From contig OU015663.1 of the NCBI GenBank assembly GCA_907165275.2, forward strand, positions 136,501 through 200,500: a stretch of 64,000 nt of DNA, in the 5' to 3' direction. The translations under genes and the position numbers were made by a program. This document shows, one piece after another, positions 1 to 12,750 of this stretch. The notes under the pieces were generated by a model, which was not told the origin of the DNA, ran no database searches, and saw only the letters and a list, made by a program, of their open reading frames with translations. This stretch comes from Zygaena filipendulae (lineage: Eukaryota > Arthropoda > Insecta > Lepidoptera > Zygaenidae). Within the stretch, counting starts at the first letter, position 1, and every line of letters begins with the position of its first letter.

Positions 1-41
1 AGAAATAAAATTCACTCATTTTTTATGCAACTACCTCCTAG

Positions 42-754
42 TTTCTGATATGTGTGACCTGCCAGTTGCGGACCTACCATCTTATGAGGAAGACGTCGTT
101 GGTATTGCATCGTATGTAACTGCCAAATCTGCCTCAAATAGCTGTGATATTTCTCGCCGTGCGTGTATATCCCCAGCTGGGTTAGTGTCTAGTGACCAAC
201 CGCCATTTGGACTTGATTCTGGACTTTCACCATCATCGTTGCCCTGCATCTGTGCCGTGCACGGTGCCACTGGTCTTCACCTTCAGAGCTGGTTGCGGGA
301 GCGTTTACGGTGAGTGAATTCCTCTATCCATTTATCAAGCGGCGGATCGCATTTATCCTTCATTACTCTTTATTTTAGACTTAGGCTCAGGAGCTATCGA
401 AAAACATTACTAGTGTATGTAACTGTCCTGAATCAGCCTTCTTCTATCCCAAACACTATCAATTACGTAATAACAACGTCCTATGTGATCGTACAGCTTT
501 GTTTTGGTGTAAAATGTGAAACCGTGTTTTCAGTTCGCATACAAAAATGTTTTTCATTCGCATACCGAATACCGGTATTGTGTTGGAAAGTGCGTTTTTG
601 TGTTTTCAAAACACAGTTACCTGCCACTTACCTCAAAGTGTATGTGAGTTGCGATCACGTGTTACGTTGTTCCGGGCGACTGCACGCTCGTTTGGTGATC
701 GAAACTACTTTTCTCTCCTCGGTTCTTCAGGACTACATAGGTACCTACTTTTGA
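42..754 (+). CDS. Candidate two-exon open frame, product unknown
   Basis: Two open stretches can be joined by a plausible intron. Exon 1 (42-309) follows a pyrimidine-rich acceptor ending CTACCTCCTAG and ends at a strong donor, CG|GTGAGTG. The intron 310-378 (69 nt) ends TTTATTTTAG. Exon 2 (379-754) stays in frame to a TGA at 752-754. The first ATG is at 50. The exon 1 product is acidic, then Ser/Pro/Cys-rich; exon 2 is hydrophobic and basic. I recognise no domain. The intron length is a multiple of three, but it contains an in-frame stop directly after the donor. The frame could be an exon of a gene extending upstream, a retroposon fragment, or chance. No similarity to known proteins is claimed. 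Confidence 0.22.
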
Positions 755-975
755 AAAAAAAAATCTACTTTTGGCCAGATGTCGTGTATTTCAGCCCAAA
801 AGCCCGCAATTGACCATTTTTTCACTTATCTATTCTATAAACATATATTCATTAAGTATAAAGAGTAAAGATTTTGTTTTTTGTATGTTTGTTTGTAATA
901 GACAAATTAACCACTTGACCATTAAAGAAATGCATTTATCGGTAATTTATTTATAGGTATTTCACTTATAATAAG
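755..975. other. AT-rich stretch, nothing recognised
   Basis: Non-coding, AT-rich sequence between the candidate open frame and the first Helitron-like fragment. I see no repeat, RNA gene or convincing open frame. Confidence 0.5.
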
Positions 976-1070
976 CAACAGTGTTCCTGAGTGAAATAGA
1001 GTACTTTTTATCCCGGATTTCCCACGGGAACTCCGAAATTAACGCAAGTAAAACCGTGGGGGATCGACTA
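976..1070 (+). mobile_element. Helitron-like element, 3' fragment
   Basis: This matches the last ~95 nt of the family that recurs through the window: GTTCCTGAGTG, then a TATCCCGGA block, GGGAACTCCGAAATTAACGC, a degenerate GTAAAACCGTGG hairpin arm and a terminal GACTA. The 5' half is missing. The hairpin and the CTAG terminus are both decayed, so this is an old truncated copy. Confidence 0.6.
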
Positions 1071-2103
1071 TACTTATTAATTGTTATAATTAAATTTCTG
1101 TGTTTGTATTAGGTATAGCAGTAACTAATCTAGTTACTGGTAACTAACTAATCTGGTTAAAATCTGTAATTTTGAATCAAAGTTGACAAAGACTGTAAAA
1201 ATGTCCGATTCCGATATTTCTTGCGGTTTTTCTATTTAAATAACGATATTTGGAAAAACGAATCTGGCAACACTGCACAGAACAGCTGACTCTCCTAATT
1301 AATTTCCCAATTTGCAACCCAGAGGCATATAGAGCTCTCTAAAAACATCGACCCCAATAAACACTCGCTAATAGTCATTAGAACTCATAAAAATTCAATG
1401 CGCAAAGTGCATACAGGTAGACTGTTCGGCAGCTGGGAACAAGATGGCGGCGCGTACAGCCACCGACAGAAGTGTTAACCATATAATCATAATATAAGCT
1501 GTATCTAACTTTACAAGAATCAATAAATATGGTAATAAGCAGTTTAGATTTTAATTCCGATTTAAAAGGTAAAATTACTCGCCTTAACAGGTTACCCCAG
1601 ATAATATTATAATCAATGATAATACGTGGCTAAGAAACTTACTAAGAAAGGTATTTTATTTAACGCATTTAGAAAATTTTGCCGGTGCTTGTACCTATAC
1701 CTACGCTGCTTACCGGATATGAGGGTATTACAATACAGTCGCACGGACAAAAGAAATGCTAAGCTGTATTAGAATAAATGACCAACTATACTGCACGCCA
1801 ACCGATTTGAAACTTAATGTTTAACAGTTTGGGTCACTCAAATAAAGTAATCTTTCGGACTATTCTCGCTGTATACCTACGTCATGTATTCATAGGAAAT
1901 AACTAAATACACAGCAATTTATCACAAAAATGATGTTATTCAACAAAATATGATAAAAGTATTTATATATTTTCGTTATGATAAAATTTTGGTAAGTTTA
2001 ACGGCGCCCTATGATGAAGCAACATTTCATCACCAACATAGTATCATGGAATTGCTTCATTTTATCATTGTCACTTATCTAGCATTATTATACTTACTTA
2101 TAG
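1071..2103. other. Unassigned AT-rich stretch
   Basis: About 1 kb with no repeat of the families described here and no usable open frame. It ends in a pyrimidine-rich tract and TTACTTATAG at 2094-2103, which resembles a splice acceptor just before the CG-rich frame that follows. Confidence 0.45.
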
Positions 2104-2501
2104 ATGCCACATGAGCGTGCGCTCGCGGCGACTTCTCGCGCAGCGGCCGACGCGCACCCTCCTGTACCAGCACTCTCCTGTCTCCCGCGCTCGAGACCTG
2201 CTCTCCTCCTTGCTCCTCAGCTCCCCGGAGTGTGATATGTTTGTGACAGGGCTTGGGAGATTGATGATCGAGTGCAAGCGAATGTTAGAGGAAAGAATGC
2301 CTGTTATAAGTTCCTGTGTAAATATGTAAATATAAGTAAGTTTTTGTTAATGTTATGTTTCTTTTTTAATTCAAATTTTAAAATTGTTTTTAATTTAAAA
2401 ATTTTTTTTGTTCCATTTTAAATATTAGAATTAATTATTTATTAAGCGCTATGGCTTATTATGCTGTCATGCTTTTTAAATTCAATAAATAAATAAATAA
2501 A
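2104..2501 (+). other. Possible terminal exon or 3' end of a non-LTR retroposon
   Basis: A CpG-rich open frame (ATG at 2111, 72 codons, stop at 2327-2329; Arg/Leu/Ser-rich, with a more hydrophilic Glu/Arg-rich C-terminal third) follows an acceptor-like CTTATAG. After the stop come about 150 nt of very AT-rich 3' UTR-like sequence, then TTCAATAAATAAATAAATAA at 2481-2500. An AATAAA-type signal running into a short tandem A-rich tail is typical of the 3' end of non-LTR retroposons, but a real terminal exon with a poly(A) signal would look similar. No family motif (reverse transcriptase, endonuclease) is present in this short piece. Confidence 0.3.
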
Positions 2502-3586
2502 TTATCATGTGATCAGACTTATCAGTCATTGCGCTGTGAACGGGACGCTGTCATAATCTGTCACACTATAAAAACATACATATCTATACATATATCTGTA
2601 TGTGAAACTTACCTGCTACTATTACTCATAAGTTTATCTTTAATATGTAAAATTTAGCTCTAAGTTTACTTAAATATACTCGTTAATATAAATTGTTTAC
2701 TTTTTTAACCGACTTCCTAAAAGAAGAAGGTTCTCATCGCAAACTTATGAGTAACCTACCTATGCTTTCATCAAAAATATGAACATTACGGTCCCAATTT
2801 TTTTAATCTCTATTATATTCAGACCCTGTGTTTGGTGTGTACTATAGCTCTACTATAACAATTATATAACGCGAGCGCGGCTGCGGGTCCGGTGGCACTG
2901 CACTGGGTGGTGTGCATTAACATCTGACCAGCTCAAGACAGGGGAAACATGCTCACAAGCATCCCAATAGTAGGTCGGGGGGCGGGGGGCTTTTGGGCCC
3001 GAGAGCATGGTCCCGGAAACCACTTTTAATTACTGTTTTGCGTAGAATGTTGAGACCACAAATAGAAGTAGGTACAAAGTACCAACTGCGGGAAGGTACA
3101 GTCGACGAAAAAGTTAGACTAAAGACAAAAGTACTCTACTCTTCACTAAACTCCGCATATTGTGTACTTCTGGATAAAAAGTGGATATCGATTTTCCGAC
3201 CACTTCCTGTTATTCAATCCAGTTATGCATACAACTTTCTGATGACAGTACAAAAAAGAAGAAAAGTTAAAAACACATTCGTTTTTCATAATTAGATTTT
3301 TAGATATGGATATAGTTAGGTAGGTACATATATAAAACTATACAATGTAGTAACAATGTAGCGCGCGGGGCAACGTCGGGTGCGAACAGAACAATAGTCA
3401 ATCAGCGGGGGCACTACCCTGCCCGGTCAGTGACCTCGCGCATCCAAACTATAGACAAGACAAATCTATGGGTTCTTTGTAGTTTTTTTAATGTGCATAA
3501 AATTCTGGAGGAAAGTTTTATGTCTTTTGGATAGTCATCTTTAACTCCGATCGGAAAAATGTTATTATACAAGTCGTCTTGTTATA
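2502..3586. other. Mostly unassigned; contains a small inverted repeat
   Basis: It contains a 14 nt inverted repeat (TTACTCATAAGTTT at 2622-2635, its complement at 2741-2754). Inside the right half lies AACCGACTTCC at 2707-2717, a motif common in lepidopteran repeats. A G-rich stretch is at 2976-2990. Nothing else is recognised. Confidence 0.4.
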
Positions 3587-3761
3587 TCTTTATAAATAAA
3601 AATGAATCCCTATTTCCCTTGTTCACGGCATCACGCGGGAACGGCTGGACCGATCACTATGAAATTTTGCATACACTCGTTAGGGGTACAGAGAGGAACA
3701 TAAGGTACCTTTATCCCGGAATTCCGAAATTACCGCGGGTGAAACCGCGGGAGACAGCTAG
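3587..3761 (+). mobile_element. Helitron-like element, near full length (type A)
   Basis: It starts TC (preceded by A) and ends CAGCTAG (followed by T), the terminal dinucleotide, CTRR end and A/T target expected of Helitrons. The hairpin near the 3' end is CCGCGGGTGAAACCGCGG, about 10 nt before CTAG. The type A middle is present: GACCGATCA, GAAATTTTGCATACAC, GGGGTACAGAGAGG. There are no terminal inverted repeats and no target duplication. Confidence 0.8.
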
Positions 3762-4250
3762 TTTATTTAATATATCCGTACTTCATATTATTGAAATCCA
3801 TTGACCGATGCGTTACAAACCATATCATTATACCATTCCTACCTACCATCATGCGTATCATTAATATTGATACATTCAGATTCAATTTCAAATATCCTAT
3901 TACTATACAAGCTTAGGGCAAAGCCCCATGACATGTTCAAAATGGATATCATTGGTTATCCTTTGACCCTACTATATTTAACGTTTCCAATCTTTAGAGT
4001 ACAGACACACTAAACCGACAGTAATATGTATATAGATTGTTTAATACATGTATTTAAAACATGGAATTCATAAAAAAATGCTTGAGCCTTTGAAGTGACT
4101 GCAAGTGTGCACAGCTTCTGTTTTTGCGCGTAGTTCCAGTAATCCGTAGTTTCCGCTGATCCAAACGGCAAATCCTGCCTGCCACATTGCTGCGTCTCAT
4201 AGAAAGTAGTAAGAAGAAGTAGTAAGAAGATATGCGACAACCCTTCCCTA
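3762..4250. other. Unassigned stretch
   Basis: Non-coding sequence between two Helitron-like copies. I see only short chance open frames on both strands. Confidence 0.45.
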
Positions 4251-4422
4251 TCCTTAATATAAATGCGAAAGTGATTATTTTGTTTGTTACGCTTAACCGA
4301 TTATCATGAAATTTTGCTTAGGCGATGTCAGGGGTACAAAAAGGTCATAGGGTAGTTTTGATCCCGGAATTACCGCTGGAACTCCGAAAAAAGGGGAGTG
4401 AAACTGCATTAAATTTTGCTAG
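4251..4422 (+). mobile_element. Helitron-like element (type A), decayed hairpin
   Basis: It begins TCCTTAATATAAATGCGAAAG after an A and ends TTTTGCTAG before a T. The middle matches type A (CCGATTATCATGAAATTTTGC, GTCAGGGGTACA). The terminal hairpin is degraded: GGGGAGTGAAACTGCATT replaces the CCGCGG arms, so it would not be expected to serve as a termination signal now. Confidence 0.72.
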
Positions 4423-4427
4423 TTTTT

Positions 4428-4512
4428 AGGGTTACAGAAAAGGATACAGGGTACTTTTATTCCAGAATTCCCGCGGCATCTCCGAAATTAACGCAGGTGA
4501 AAACGCAAGGAA
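4428..4512 (+). mobile_element. Helitron-like element, 3' fragment
   Basis: A second, tandemly placed partial copy starts 5 nt after the previous element ends. It runs from GGGTTACAGAAAAGG through TTCCCGCGGCATCTCCGAA to AAAACGCAAGG. The CTAG terminus is lost. The arrangement may be a tandem remnant of one insertion event or a second hit. Confidence 0.6.
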
Positions 4513-5681
4513 CCGCAAGTTAATAATAAATGTATCTGTTTCAATCAAGCATGATAGTAAAACTATCGTAGTCCAAGAGCTGGCGTCGGTTTTCTCAGCG
4601 GCTAGACGATGGCAGATATGCGCTCGTATCTGGTGACAGCATCTCTCTTCGCTTATCGATTTCATGTCAAAACCAATTTCCAGGGCTGTCATGCACGAAT
4701 TTTAACTAACTTAATCTGATTAATGGTGTACTAGCAACAGCCCCCGGCATTCCTCTCGTGAATCCCATGAGGTATAACCTCATGAGATTCACCTATTAGT
4801 TACATAATGACTAATGGACATTACCTTTCCGAGCATATCACAAGTTACCCCTATCTACGAATTTGTAATTAGAATAAAATAGAATAGAATAGAAAAAAGT
4901 TTATTTGATACCATAAAAATAAAATAAGTGCAATCGTGAGTCTTAAATTAATTAATTGTAATTAGATATTTCTGTCTCCATCACGAAAATAATATCTACG
5001 GTGATCACTAATTACATAATTACGATGTACAGACCTGTGTCTGTATATCGTATTATATGTTACAATTTTGTTATAAGTAATTAATTAGATTACGGCCGCG
5101 TGGCAACCCTGGCAGATCTCCGACGAGGCCGCGGAGTAAACACATCGCGCTAACTTAGTACCTACACAGTACACTTGACACGTGTTGTCAATGGAGCCAC
5201 CGTCGTAATATTAAACACAGTATCACATCTACGTGTTGTATAAATATAATGTTTTATTCATAAACCTTTTTCACGTAGGTGCTAAAGATCGATTTGAACA
5301 TTTATTTATTTTATTCGTTTATAGTACCTACTGAATGTTGATGGATATTTCGTTGGCTGCTTACATCATTTCTTGTATAAACAGTCGATTCAATAAATAA
5401 CATCAACTCTTGACCTATCAGCTGCTCTTTAGTTTAGAAAGCATTGTGCTAAGTTTATAGCGGTCCCAAGTAAGGCTTGCAATCCTCTAGTAGAAAGGCA
5501 CCTACACTGTATGTTGCAGGCAAATTGTATAATTCATCCGTTTACAAATGGCCGGAATTTTGTATAATGTCGAGGACAGATACTACCTCGACTGTGTTTA
5601 AGATTGAACTGTGACCAGAATGGAGTCGAACACAACATAATATTTTGTATCTTCGAAATCATACAGAATACCGAGTACCGA
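4513..5681. other. Unassigned; contains a short AATAG-type repeat tail
   Basis: At 4872-4894 there is an AATAAAATAGAATAG run next to AAAAAAGTTTATTTGATACC. Read on the minus strand this is AATAAACTTTTTTC followed by (TATTC)n, which looks like the 3' tail of a minus-strand retroposon. It is the same pentamer as the giant array at 48.3-49.6 kb. The rest is unrecognised. Confidence 0.4.
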
Positions 5682-5812
5682 CTTTTTTTATGTCATAGGG
5701 TGCAAACGGGCAACCGTACACCTGATGGTAAGTGATTACCGCCGCCCGTAGACATCTGTAATACCAGAAGGCTTGCAGGTGCGTTGCCGAGGAATGGGGA
5801 CGGGAACTGGCT
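5682..5812 (-). mobile_element. Short retroposon (SINE-like or 5'-truncated LINE), copy 1
   Basis: One of three copies in the window that share, on the plus strand, CATAGGG, a CAAACGGGCAA block, TACACCTGATGGTAAGTG, ATTACCGCCGCCC and GCAGGTGCGTTGCCG. On the minus strand it ends CCCTATGACATAAAAAAAG, an A-rich tail, so the 3' end is at the left. This core is very common in lepidopteran genomes. Its class is not settled from sequence alone. Confidence 0.6.
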
Positions 5813-8800
5813 TTCGAGTGCTTATCTAACGCTTCATACACGCACGACATATGTATTTTGCTGATTGTCTATCGGTTAGTAAAGTAGAAGCTGATTTTTA
5901 TAAGAAAAACCTTCAGTATTGAAACCTCATATTTTTACCGACACTGTAGGTATGTTGTAGATGAGAAATGTATAACGAAAAGTCAAACATCGAATATAAC
6001 AGAACTGTATCCGTATGGTGTTTACAAAATGTGACGAAATTACTTTGTGACGAATTTACAACAACCCCACCATACCATATCACCAAATACCGAATGTAAA
6101 TGCAAGCCTGTATAAAATTAAGAATTCCTACAAAAGTAATCTGTATTGAATTGTATTGGATTGCGATTTGCGACTGACAAATAAGAAATATTACACTTAT
6201 GTATTGTACCGATGAAACTGTCTCGTATGTTATATTTAATAGGATCCAAATTTTCTACCTGATGACAATGCAGGGAATTGGAATGTACTCGAAATGAATC
6301 ACGAATTCAACTCGGCAGCTGCTGTACACAAACATAGTAGGGAAGGGGGCACCAAGTCAAAAGAGAATCGACGGGTCCGTCATAATAAGTATCGTAACTC
6401 TTTTAAGATTTCAGGTTTTTCCGACATTTCATTTGTTATACAAAAATATTAATTGTTTTTCCAGTAGGTACAGATATGGTTATGATTAGGTCTAAAAACA
6501 GAAAATGAGTGAGTATGTGAACAGCAAGTTTTTTTGACAGTATCTTCTCTCTCCTCTTCAGTATCTCTACTCTCCTCTTATTATGACCACTAAAAACAGG
6601 CGTTGTGCGTCTGGTTTCACGGCATAATGCTGAGCGGTAGCCATTTTGGTACCTTGTTTATTTTATATTATTGTAAGCCGCTTTATTGTTTGTTGTTACC
6701 AAATAAACTTAAATTTTACCCTATTTATTTACGGTGCATGATTTGGCGTGCTCACTGCTTGATGCCTCCTTTCCGACTTTCGCTGTAGAATAGGAGCTGG
6801 AGCCCGGTGCCCGTGTTCCTTCGCTCGGCCAGACTTAGCATCGCACGCACGTTCGCAAGCACTCGATCTCCTAGATTTATGCATTCATGTATTAATGTAA
6901 AAACCGGTGCTGGTTGTTTATTTGCGTGGGCGGCTAACACTATTCAAATGGACTTATTCATTTGGTAATGCGCAGTTTCGACACGACAACCTATCAATAA
7001 AAATTACATTAATTCAATATTTACGAGTATCATTGACCAACTCCGTATGCCATAAACAACATAATATATTGCAATAATTAAAAAACTAAAAAAACAAATA
7101 GTCTTCCTAAGGTAGGTAATAAAGTATCTTCTGAGGGATTATTTTAAGAGACCTTACGGCAACACTTAGCATCAAGTCAAGGATGTGGAAGAATGGCCGG
7201 TAATGTGTGTGACACTGAAGTGTGCTATTTGTCGACAATAAACTAAGTAATCGCGTTGTAAAGCGATAACCAAGGAAGGTCTAAGAAATCAAACAAACAC
7301 TAATGAATGCTAGAAGACATTTACTTAGGTAAGGCTCTCTTACAGAGGTCAAACTAGGTACCTACTTGCTATAAAAAGTCAGATCTTTTAATATTACATT
7401 TTATTTAGAACCAAAACTATAAGAAAATATGTATTATGCTACAAAACTGCAGAATTAATATCATCAAATTTATTATTTACTCTCTTTTAAAAGTCTCCAA
7501 CCGTTTCGTTTTTAATTTAATATTATCTCAAAAGGTAGGTATACTTCTTTTAATAGCGGGACCTACTATATTAAAAATGTCTCATAATTTTTCATCATCA
7601 ATTTGATTTCCCTTTTTCAGCTTGTATTTACAAAACACCTCGCTGTCGCTGGCGACGACTAACTATATGAAACACTATACGATACGATGGTGAAACAATA
7701 ATTAAAAGCCATAAATAAAGTCTAATATATTATAGCGTAATAACCAATGACGCTGTGGTTACGAAGTCTTACGACGTTAAAGTTTTTATGGAGCTGATAA
7801 TAAATAAATATTCTTTTAGCAATAGGATAATCCTATATAGGAATAAACCCTAACATTTATGCAGAAACAAATCGTTTTATGTTAAATACTTAGTCATATA
7901 TATAATTCATTTAGCCGCACGCCTCGATTTCGCCTCGACTATTATAAATTCGCACAATCAATTAAAATTTAATAGCAACAACATCACGAACCGCTGTTAA
8001 AGTAATGCATAAGGTCGTTTGTTTCAACGAATACTATCGACCAGTAACGTATTATACGGTAGATACAAGGAAACTGCTTATTAAAATAACTATTCAGGAA
8101 ATAAATGTACGGCAAATGGCAAGAAGCTAATCTATTGACGTGATTGGCAAATCAATGAAGCTAACAACACAGATTGTATGCGGATAGATTGAAGTGGACC
8201 GACGACGGACCACGAGAGCCCAAGATGTAAACAATGGTACCTGGTGAACAGCCGACTGGAAGTCAGACCATTTAAACGATCATATCAAATATTGTGTTAT
8301 ACTACAATATAGTAATAATGATAAATAGTTTATCCGGTCATTTGGTAGCAAATATATTGATTTTTGTTACCAAATTAAGTTCGTGATTGCATTAGCATTG
8401 GCAATTGGCAACATAATTATTACCATATTGTGACCTTTACAAAGTTTTCCGTTTACACTTTAACCAAAAAAGGTAAGAAAAGAAAAGGAACTAAATGATG
8501 TTTTAAGGTAACCGTTAAATCTAAATTGCACTGACCTCTGATGCATAAGTCTGGCCTGTAGGTACTCAAGACCGTGGTGAGTCCCGAGCTTAGAAGGTTT
8601 TGGTGGGTCGCGATCCATCAACTTCTGGAACCATTGCGCTAGACATAGTCCTTTAAAATAAGCTGTATTGTCATTTATGAGAAGACAACCTAATTTAATT
8701 AATACTGTTATTCAATATCATTGCTGTTATTGGTATTTCGACTAAACAAAAAACAAAATTCTAGAACAATTGACGTTATGTTCCAATTAATTGCATTCCA

Positions 8801-9381
8801 AATTGCTAGCAATTAAAATCTAATTGCTTTCGGATAAATTCGCCTTATTTACCTGATCCCTACAATATTTACCAGCTGTTCGGTCTATATTGTGGGCGGT
8901 CTGACCACACAGGTCTGTCGATGCGTGGGCGCCATTCGAGAACTTTCAACCCTAACCACTTCAACTCTCCGCCCACTGCCATGCACTAAAGCATTGCAGT
9001 AAGTAGATGTGTGTTACATCGGTGCTACTACAGACCTCGTCTATAATTCGATGTCGCAGAGAATCCCAGGAGCATTGCTCTATTAGAGAATCGCTGAGAG
9101 TCTCTAATGTTGAAAACTCAGTGTGTAAGATAGATGACATCAAGTATTCTATTATATACTTACACTGTAGCAATGTAACTCGTAAAACTACAATGAAGAC
9201 TCTATCTACAAATAAAGGCAATTTGCCAAGGATCGAAAACATAAACGTAAGTATTTTATTGTTTGTATATGTCGTATCAATACGGCTGGCCACCTACTCT
9301 TGACTTATGAAGTTAGTTCGAAGATATCTATGTCATCGTTAGGTCATCAATCATCACCGTCATAGTCGTGGTCAAATTAAT
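5813..9381. other. Long stretch without recognised genes or repeats
   Basis: About 3.5 kb of AT-rich sequence with only short, domain-free open frames. A pyrimidine-rich segment with a repeated CTCTCCTCTT word lies at 6545-6580. I find no copy of the Helitron-like family here. Confidence 0.45.
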
Positions 9382-9432
9382 TAACCGACTTCCAAAAAGG
9401 AGGAGGTTCTATGTTCGATTGTATGTATTTTT
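9382..9432 (+). repeat. AACCGACTTCC repeat end
   Basis: The sequence TTAACCGACTTCCAAAAAGG, then AGGAGGTTCTATGTTCGA and a T-run, is a recurrent terminal motif of repeats in lepidopteran genomes. A divergent copy is at 2706-2736. Only the end is recognisable; the rest of the element cannot be delimited. Confidence 0.45.
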
Positions 9433-11444
9433 TTTTTAAATAAACTAATGAGTGTGTGTCCCCGGATAGAATCTCGAGTGTTTTCATAATGCACTCGCGT
9501 TGCTTTCATTGTCGTTGGCACAATTATTACTTTAAAAGTTGCCATTTAATAAAAGAAGAAGACCCAGGAATGATCTTTCACAAAAAATTATGAATATAAT
9601 ATAATATTATTATTATAATTTTACCTATACTTACATTTATTATTTTTGTATGTTCTTGAGCAGGAACACTAGGTAAAATAGGTACTCCCAAGAATTATTC
9701 CGCTCAGAAATCACTAGTCTAGACTTAAGTGCAAATAATTAAATTATTAGCTAAGAAAATTACTGTAATCTTATTAAGTAATATGACAGACGAGGTTGGT
9801 GGAGAATATTGATTTAATATACATATTAATAGTGAAGTGACATTTATCTTTATGGATGAGACTAGCGAAGTAAATAAGAAAGAAATAATAACCATAATTA
9901 TATATACCAACAGACAATGCGATGTAATGGTAAGGTAAGGTATATTTGAGATACCTGGAATTAACAAGGAGATATAAATTATCCTTTAGAAATCTATAGA
10001 GTTGAATCCATGTATGAGATGAGATATTCATCAAAAATGTTGAACTTATATATTAAAGCATAACATAATATTATGTACCTTACTCACAAAAAATCAAATT
10101 CAAAACGCAGCACGATTCATAACCCAAAATGACTCCAACAAAGGCGAGCTCTCATAAGATCTGTAATAGAATTAGTTTTATTCATTGATCGCAGTGGGTA
10201 GGTACCTATTGTGTGCTCGTTCAATACCTACTCATACAACTGACCTGACAAAGCAGGGGACGACAAGCGACGAAGCAATCAGGTGTGTATTCAACGCTGC
10301 TGGGGCGACTGCGCGGAACGAGTCGGTGGCGCGGCTTGTATAGACCTGGGGCTCCTGACAAAGGGATCGTGTGTACTTTACTGATAGAAACTATTGAAGC
10401 CAGTTCATATAGGTAGCACTAGCTACCCATAGTTATATACTCGTAGCTCTAAAGTTATAAGTGCTCTTAAGTCATAAACTTCAGTTTTAAATCATCTAAA
10501 AGATCAAGTTTACCATTGCTATCGTAAGCTGAAGCTTTGCAATTAGTGCACTTTTCAATTCTCAGACAAATTAACCTAAGAATAAATCAGTCCAAGTCCT
10601 CCAAAATTCAATCACACATAGTTTGTAAAATGACAGCGGATATTTTGAGGTTTTTAAAATAAAATCTTCCATTTCATACCTTTTAAAATTCATCGTTACT
10701 TGTAGCTCATGTCACCAATTTTCTGAAACGAATGTTGGTACTTACTTGCTCACATCAAAGTCGCCGCTCGAAGCGAGTAGGGTTCCTCGACGCCCCTCGA
10801 ATCGGGGAATCTCTAATATCCTCATTAAATCCTGCAGGAGCGGGTTCTCAGAAGGGTTTATTGATGCCATTCATAAACACTCCCAAAGGGGTTTTACTTA
10901 AGTTTTATGAAAAGGTAGACATTTTTTTCATAGTTGACAGGTTTTAAACATTTAACAATAACAAAAAAATATTGAAGGCATAATAATATTTTATCATTTA
11001 AGGTAAACTTCAATAATATGTATATTTTATTATACTTACCTAAGCTTTATTTGGGAATATTTTGTCACAGTAGATACATCTGCTTTCTATTTACATAATA
11101 TATGTATGATAATATCTTTTTAATAATCTTCTAATACTTTGATTAGCTACCTACTGATGCCACGAATTTCAAAATCTTATCTCTAACCGAAAATAACAAA
11201 AATTTTGACATTTGCGGGATTAATTTTTGAAGTGAAACACTGTCGGAAAGATTCGGGGTCAGCGACTTCATTCACAGGGGTTGAGTTCATACAGCTTGGA
11301 TTATAGAACCTCTGTGTGAGCGAAAGGTCTCTAATGGTAACTGTAGGCAATGTTTCCCCGTTATAAATATTATAGTTATAGTACAATTTTCACTTCACAA
11401 ATAATAGATTCCTTTTGGCTCACTTCCTGTGGGAGCAGTGGCGT
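9433..11444. other. Unassigned stretch
   Basis: About 2 kb, AT-rich, with no recognised gene or repeat. Open frames are all below about 90 codons and show no domain features. Confidence 0.45.
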
Positions 11445-11469
11445 TGTGTGTGTGTGTGTGTGTGTGTGT
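11445..11469 (+). repeat. (TG)n dinucleotide microsatellite
   Basis: An uninterrupted run of twelve TG units, flanked by GGCGT and TAGATG. Confidence 0.95.
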
Positions 11470-12426
11470 TAGATGTAGGTGCAAGTAGGCAGTTGGTAAA
11501 GGCACACACCACACACTCGAGAGCAGGCGGCCATTGTGTGCGTCGGGACGGAACCCTGCGGATGTGCGGCATTAGACCCGCTCCCATGTTATTACTAAAC
11601 TACCCACTACACTGCTACACCTGCGCCACGCCAAAATGAACTCTATCGCAATACATTCAAATGCGTCACAGACAGCGAAGTGTTTTTGCAGCGATGCGGT
11701 TAGCATCGCCTGCGGTTCGGTTATCGAATACGCGTTTAAAAGTAGACGGGTACAGTCGTCGACACAATACATTAACGTGTAGGGTAATGTTCAGCAGAAA
11801 TAAAAGTTAGGGGAATAATGAACAACAGTTTTGTCGTCGACGGTACGCTAACTATGATGGGCACACAAAAGGGAAACGTGCGTTGAACGTAATATAATAT
11901 TTAGGATGGCATATGGCATTAATGTTACAAGTCCGACTCGGAAATTGCTTCAGATAATTTGGATTGTGAAGATAACACTAATGCACGGCAGCCCGCCATT
12001 ACGGCCCACTGTGCTTTAACTTCATACTTACTATGTTTAAGTACCTTGTGTTTATCTTTATTCTGAACACTATATAATTTATAAATAAGCGATTCTTCCC
12101 ACTTTCCCATATAAATGAAGAAGAAATTTTGTGTAAGTACATAATATATATTATCTATAATAATAGGTATATTAATTATGCTGGAACTCATGATCTTTAA
12201 AAAACCTATACTTTGTACCCAATGTTGGTTTATTCTAATGAACATAAAGTTGTTTTAAAACATTACTAATCGCAACAATTTATAGATTTATCACTGACAT
12301 TAAATGTTAATATATTTTTATAGAATACTTTGTAATACGCAGTATTTGCTCTTAAATATGGGCAGTTATGCAACTACATTAAACAATAAAGTGTGTCGAC
12401 GAACGTAGGGCTTGCATTGTTGTCAC
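11470..12426. other. Unassigned stretch
   Basis: Moderately CG-rich around 11500-11640 (CGGGACGGAACCC and neighbours), AT-rich afterwards. No gene recognised. Confidence 0.4.
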
Positions 12427-12750
12427 AATGGGCCTTTCAACCAAATTATAGTTTTTAGTCCGTCTTGTAGATTAATAAAAAATATTGGATAGGTACATAT
12501 TTTTAATTTTTTACGTAATGAAAAAAAAAACGGAGATCGTGACGTCACGCCGTGCTACAGTTTATGGCACGTTGTGACGTCAAGGACCCCACTCCTAAAC
12601 TTTAATGCGTCTTATCTTAGTATTTTTTCAATAATTTGAAAAAGCAAAAAATCTTATTGTCTATTATTAGTGTCTATTATTTTTTTATTATCTAACTGAC
12701 AGACTAAATAAAATTTTGATTTTCATACCCCGGAAACTACCCTATTGCTG
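12427..12750 (+). mobile_element. TAGTCCGTC-family MITE, copy 1
   Basis: This is a short non-coding element with imperfect inverted ends: CAAATTATAGTTTTTAGTCC at the left, and AGACTAAATAAAATTTTG (complement CAAAATTTTATTTAGTCT) near the right. Similarity to the short copy at 15247-15374 extends past the inner ends to AATGGGC at the left and CCCCGGAAACTACCCTATT at the right, so the outer limits are set there. It contains two perfect TGACGTCA octamers (12540-12547, 12575-12582). Superfamily unknown. Confidence 0.65.
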
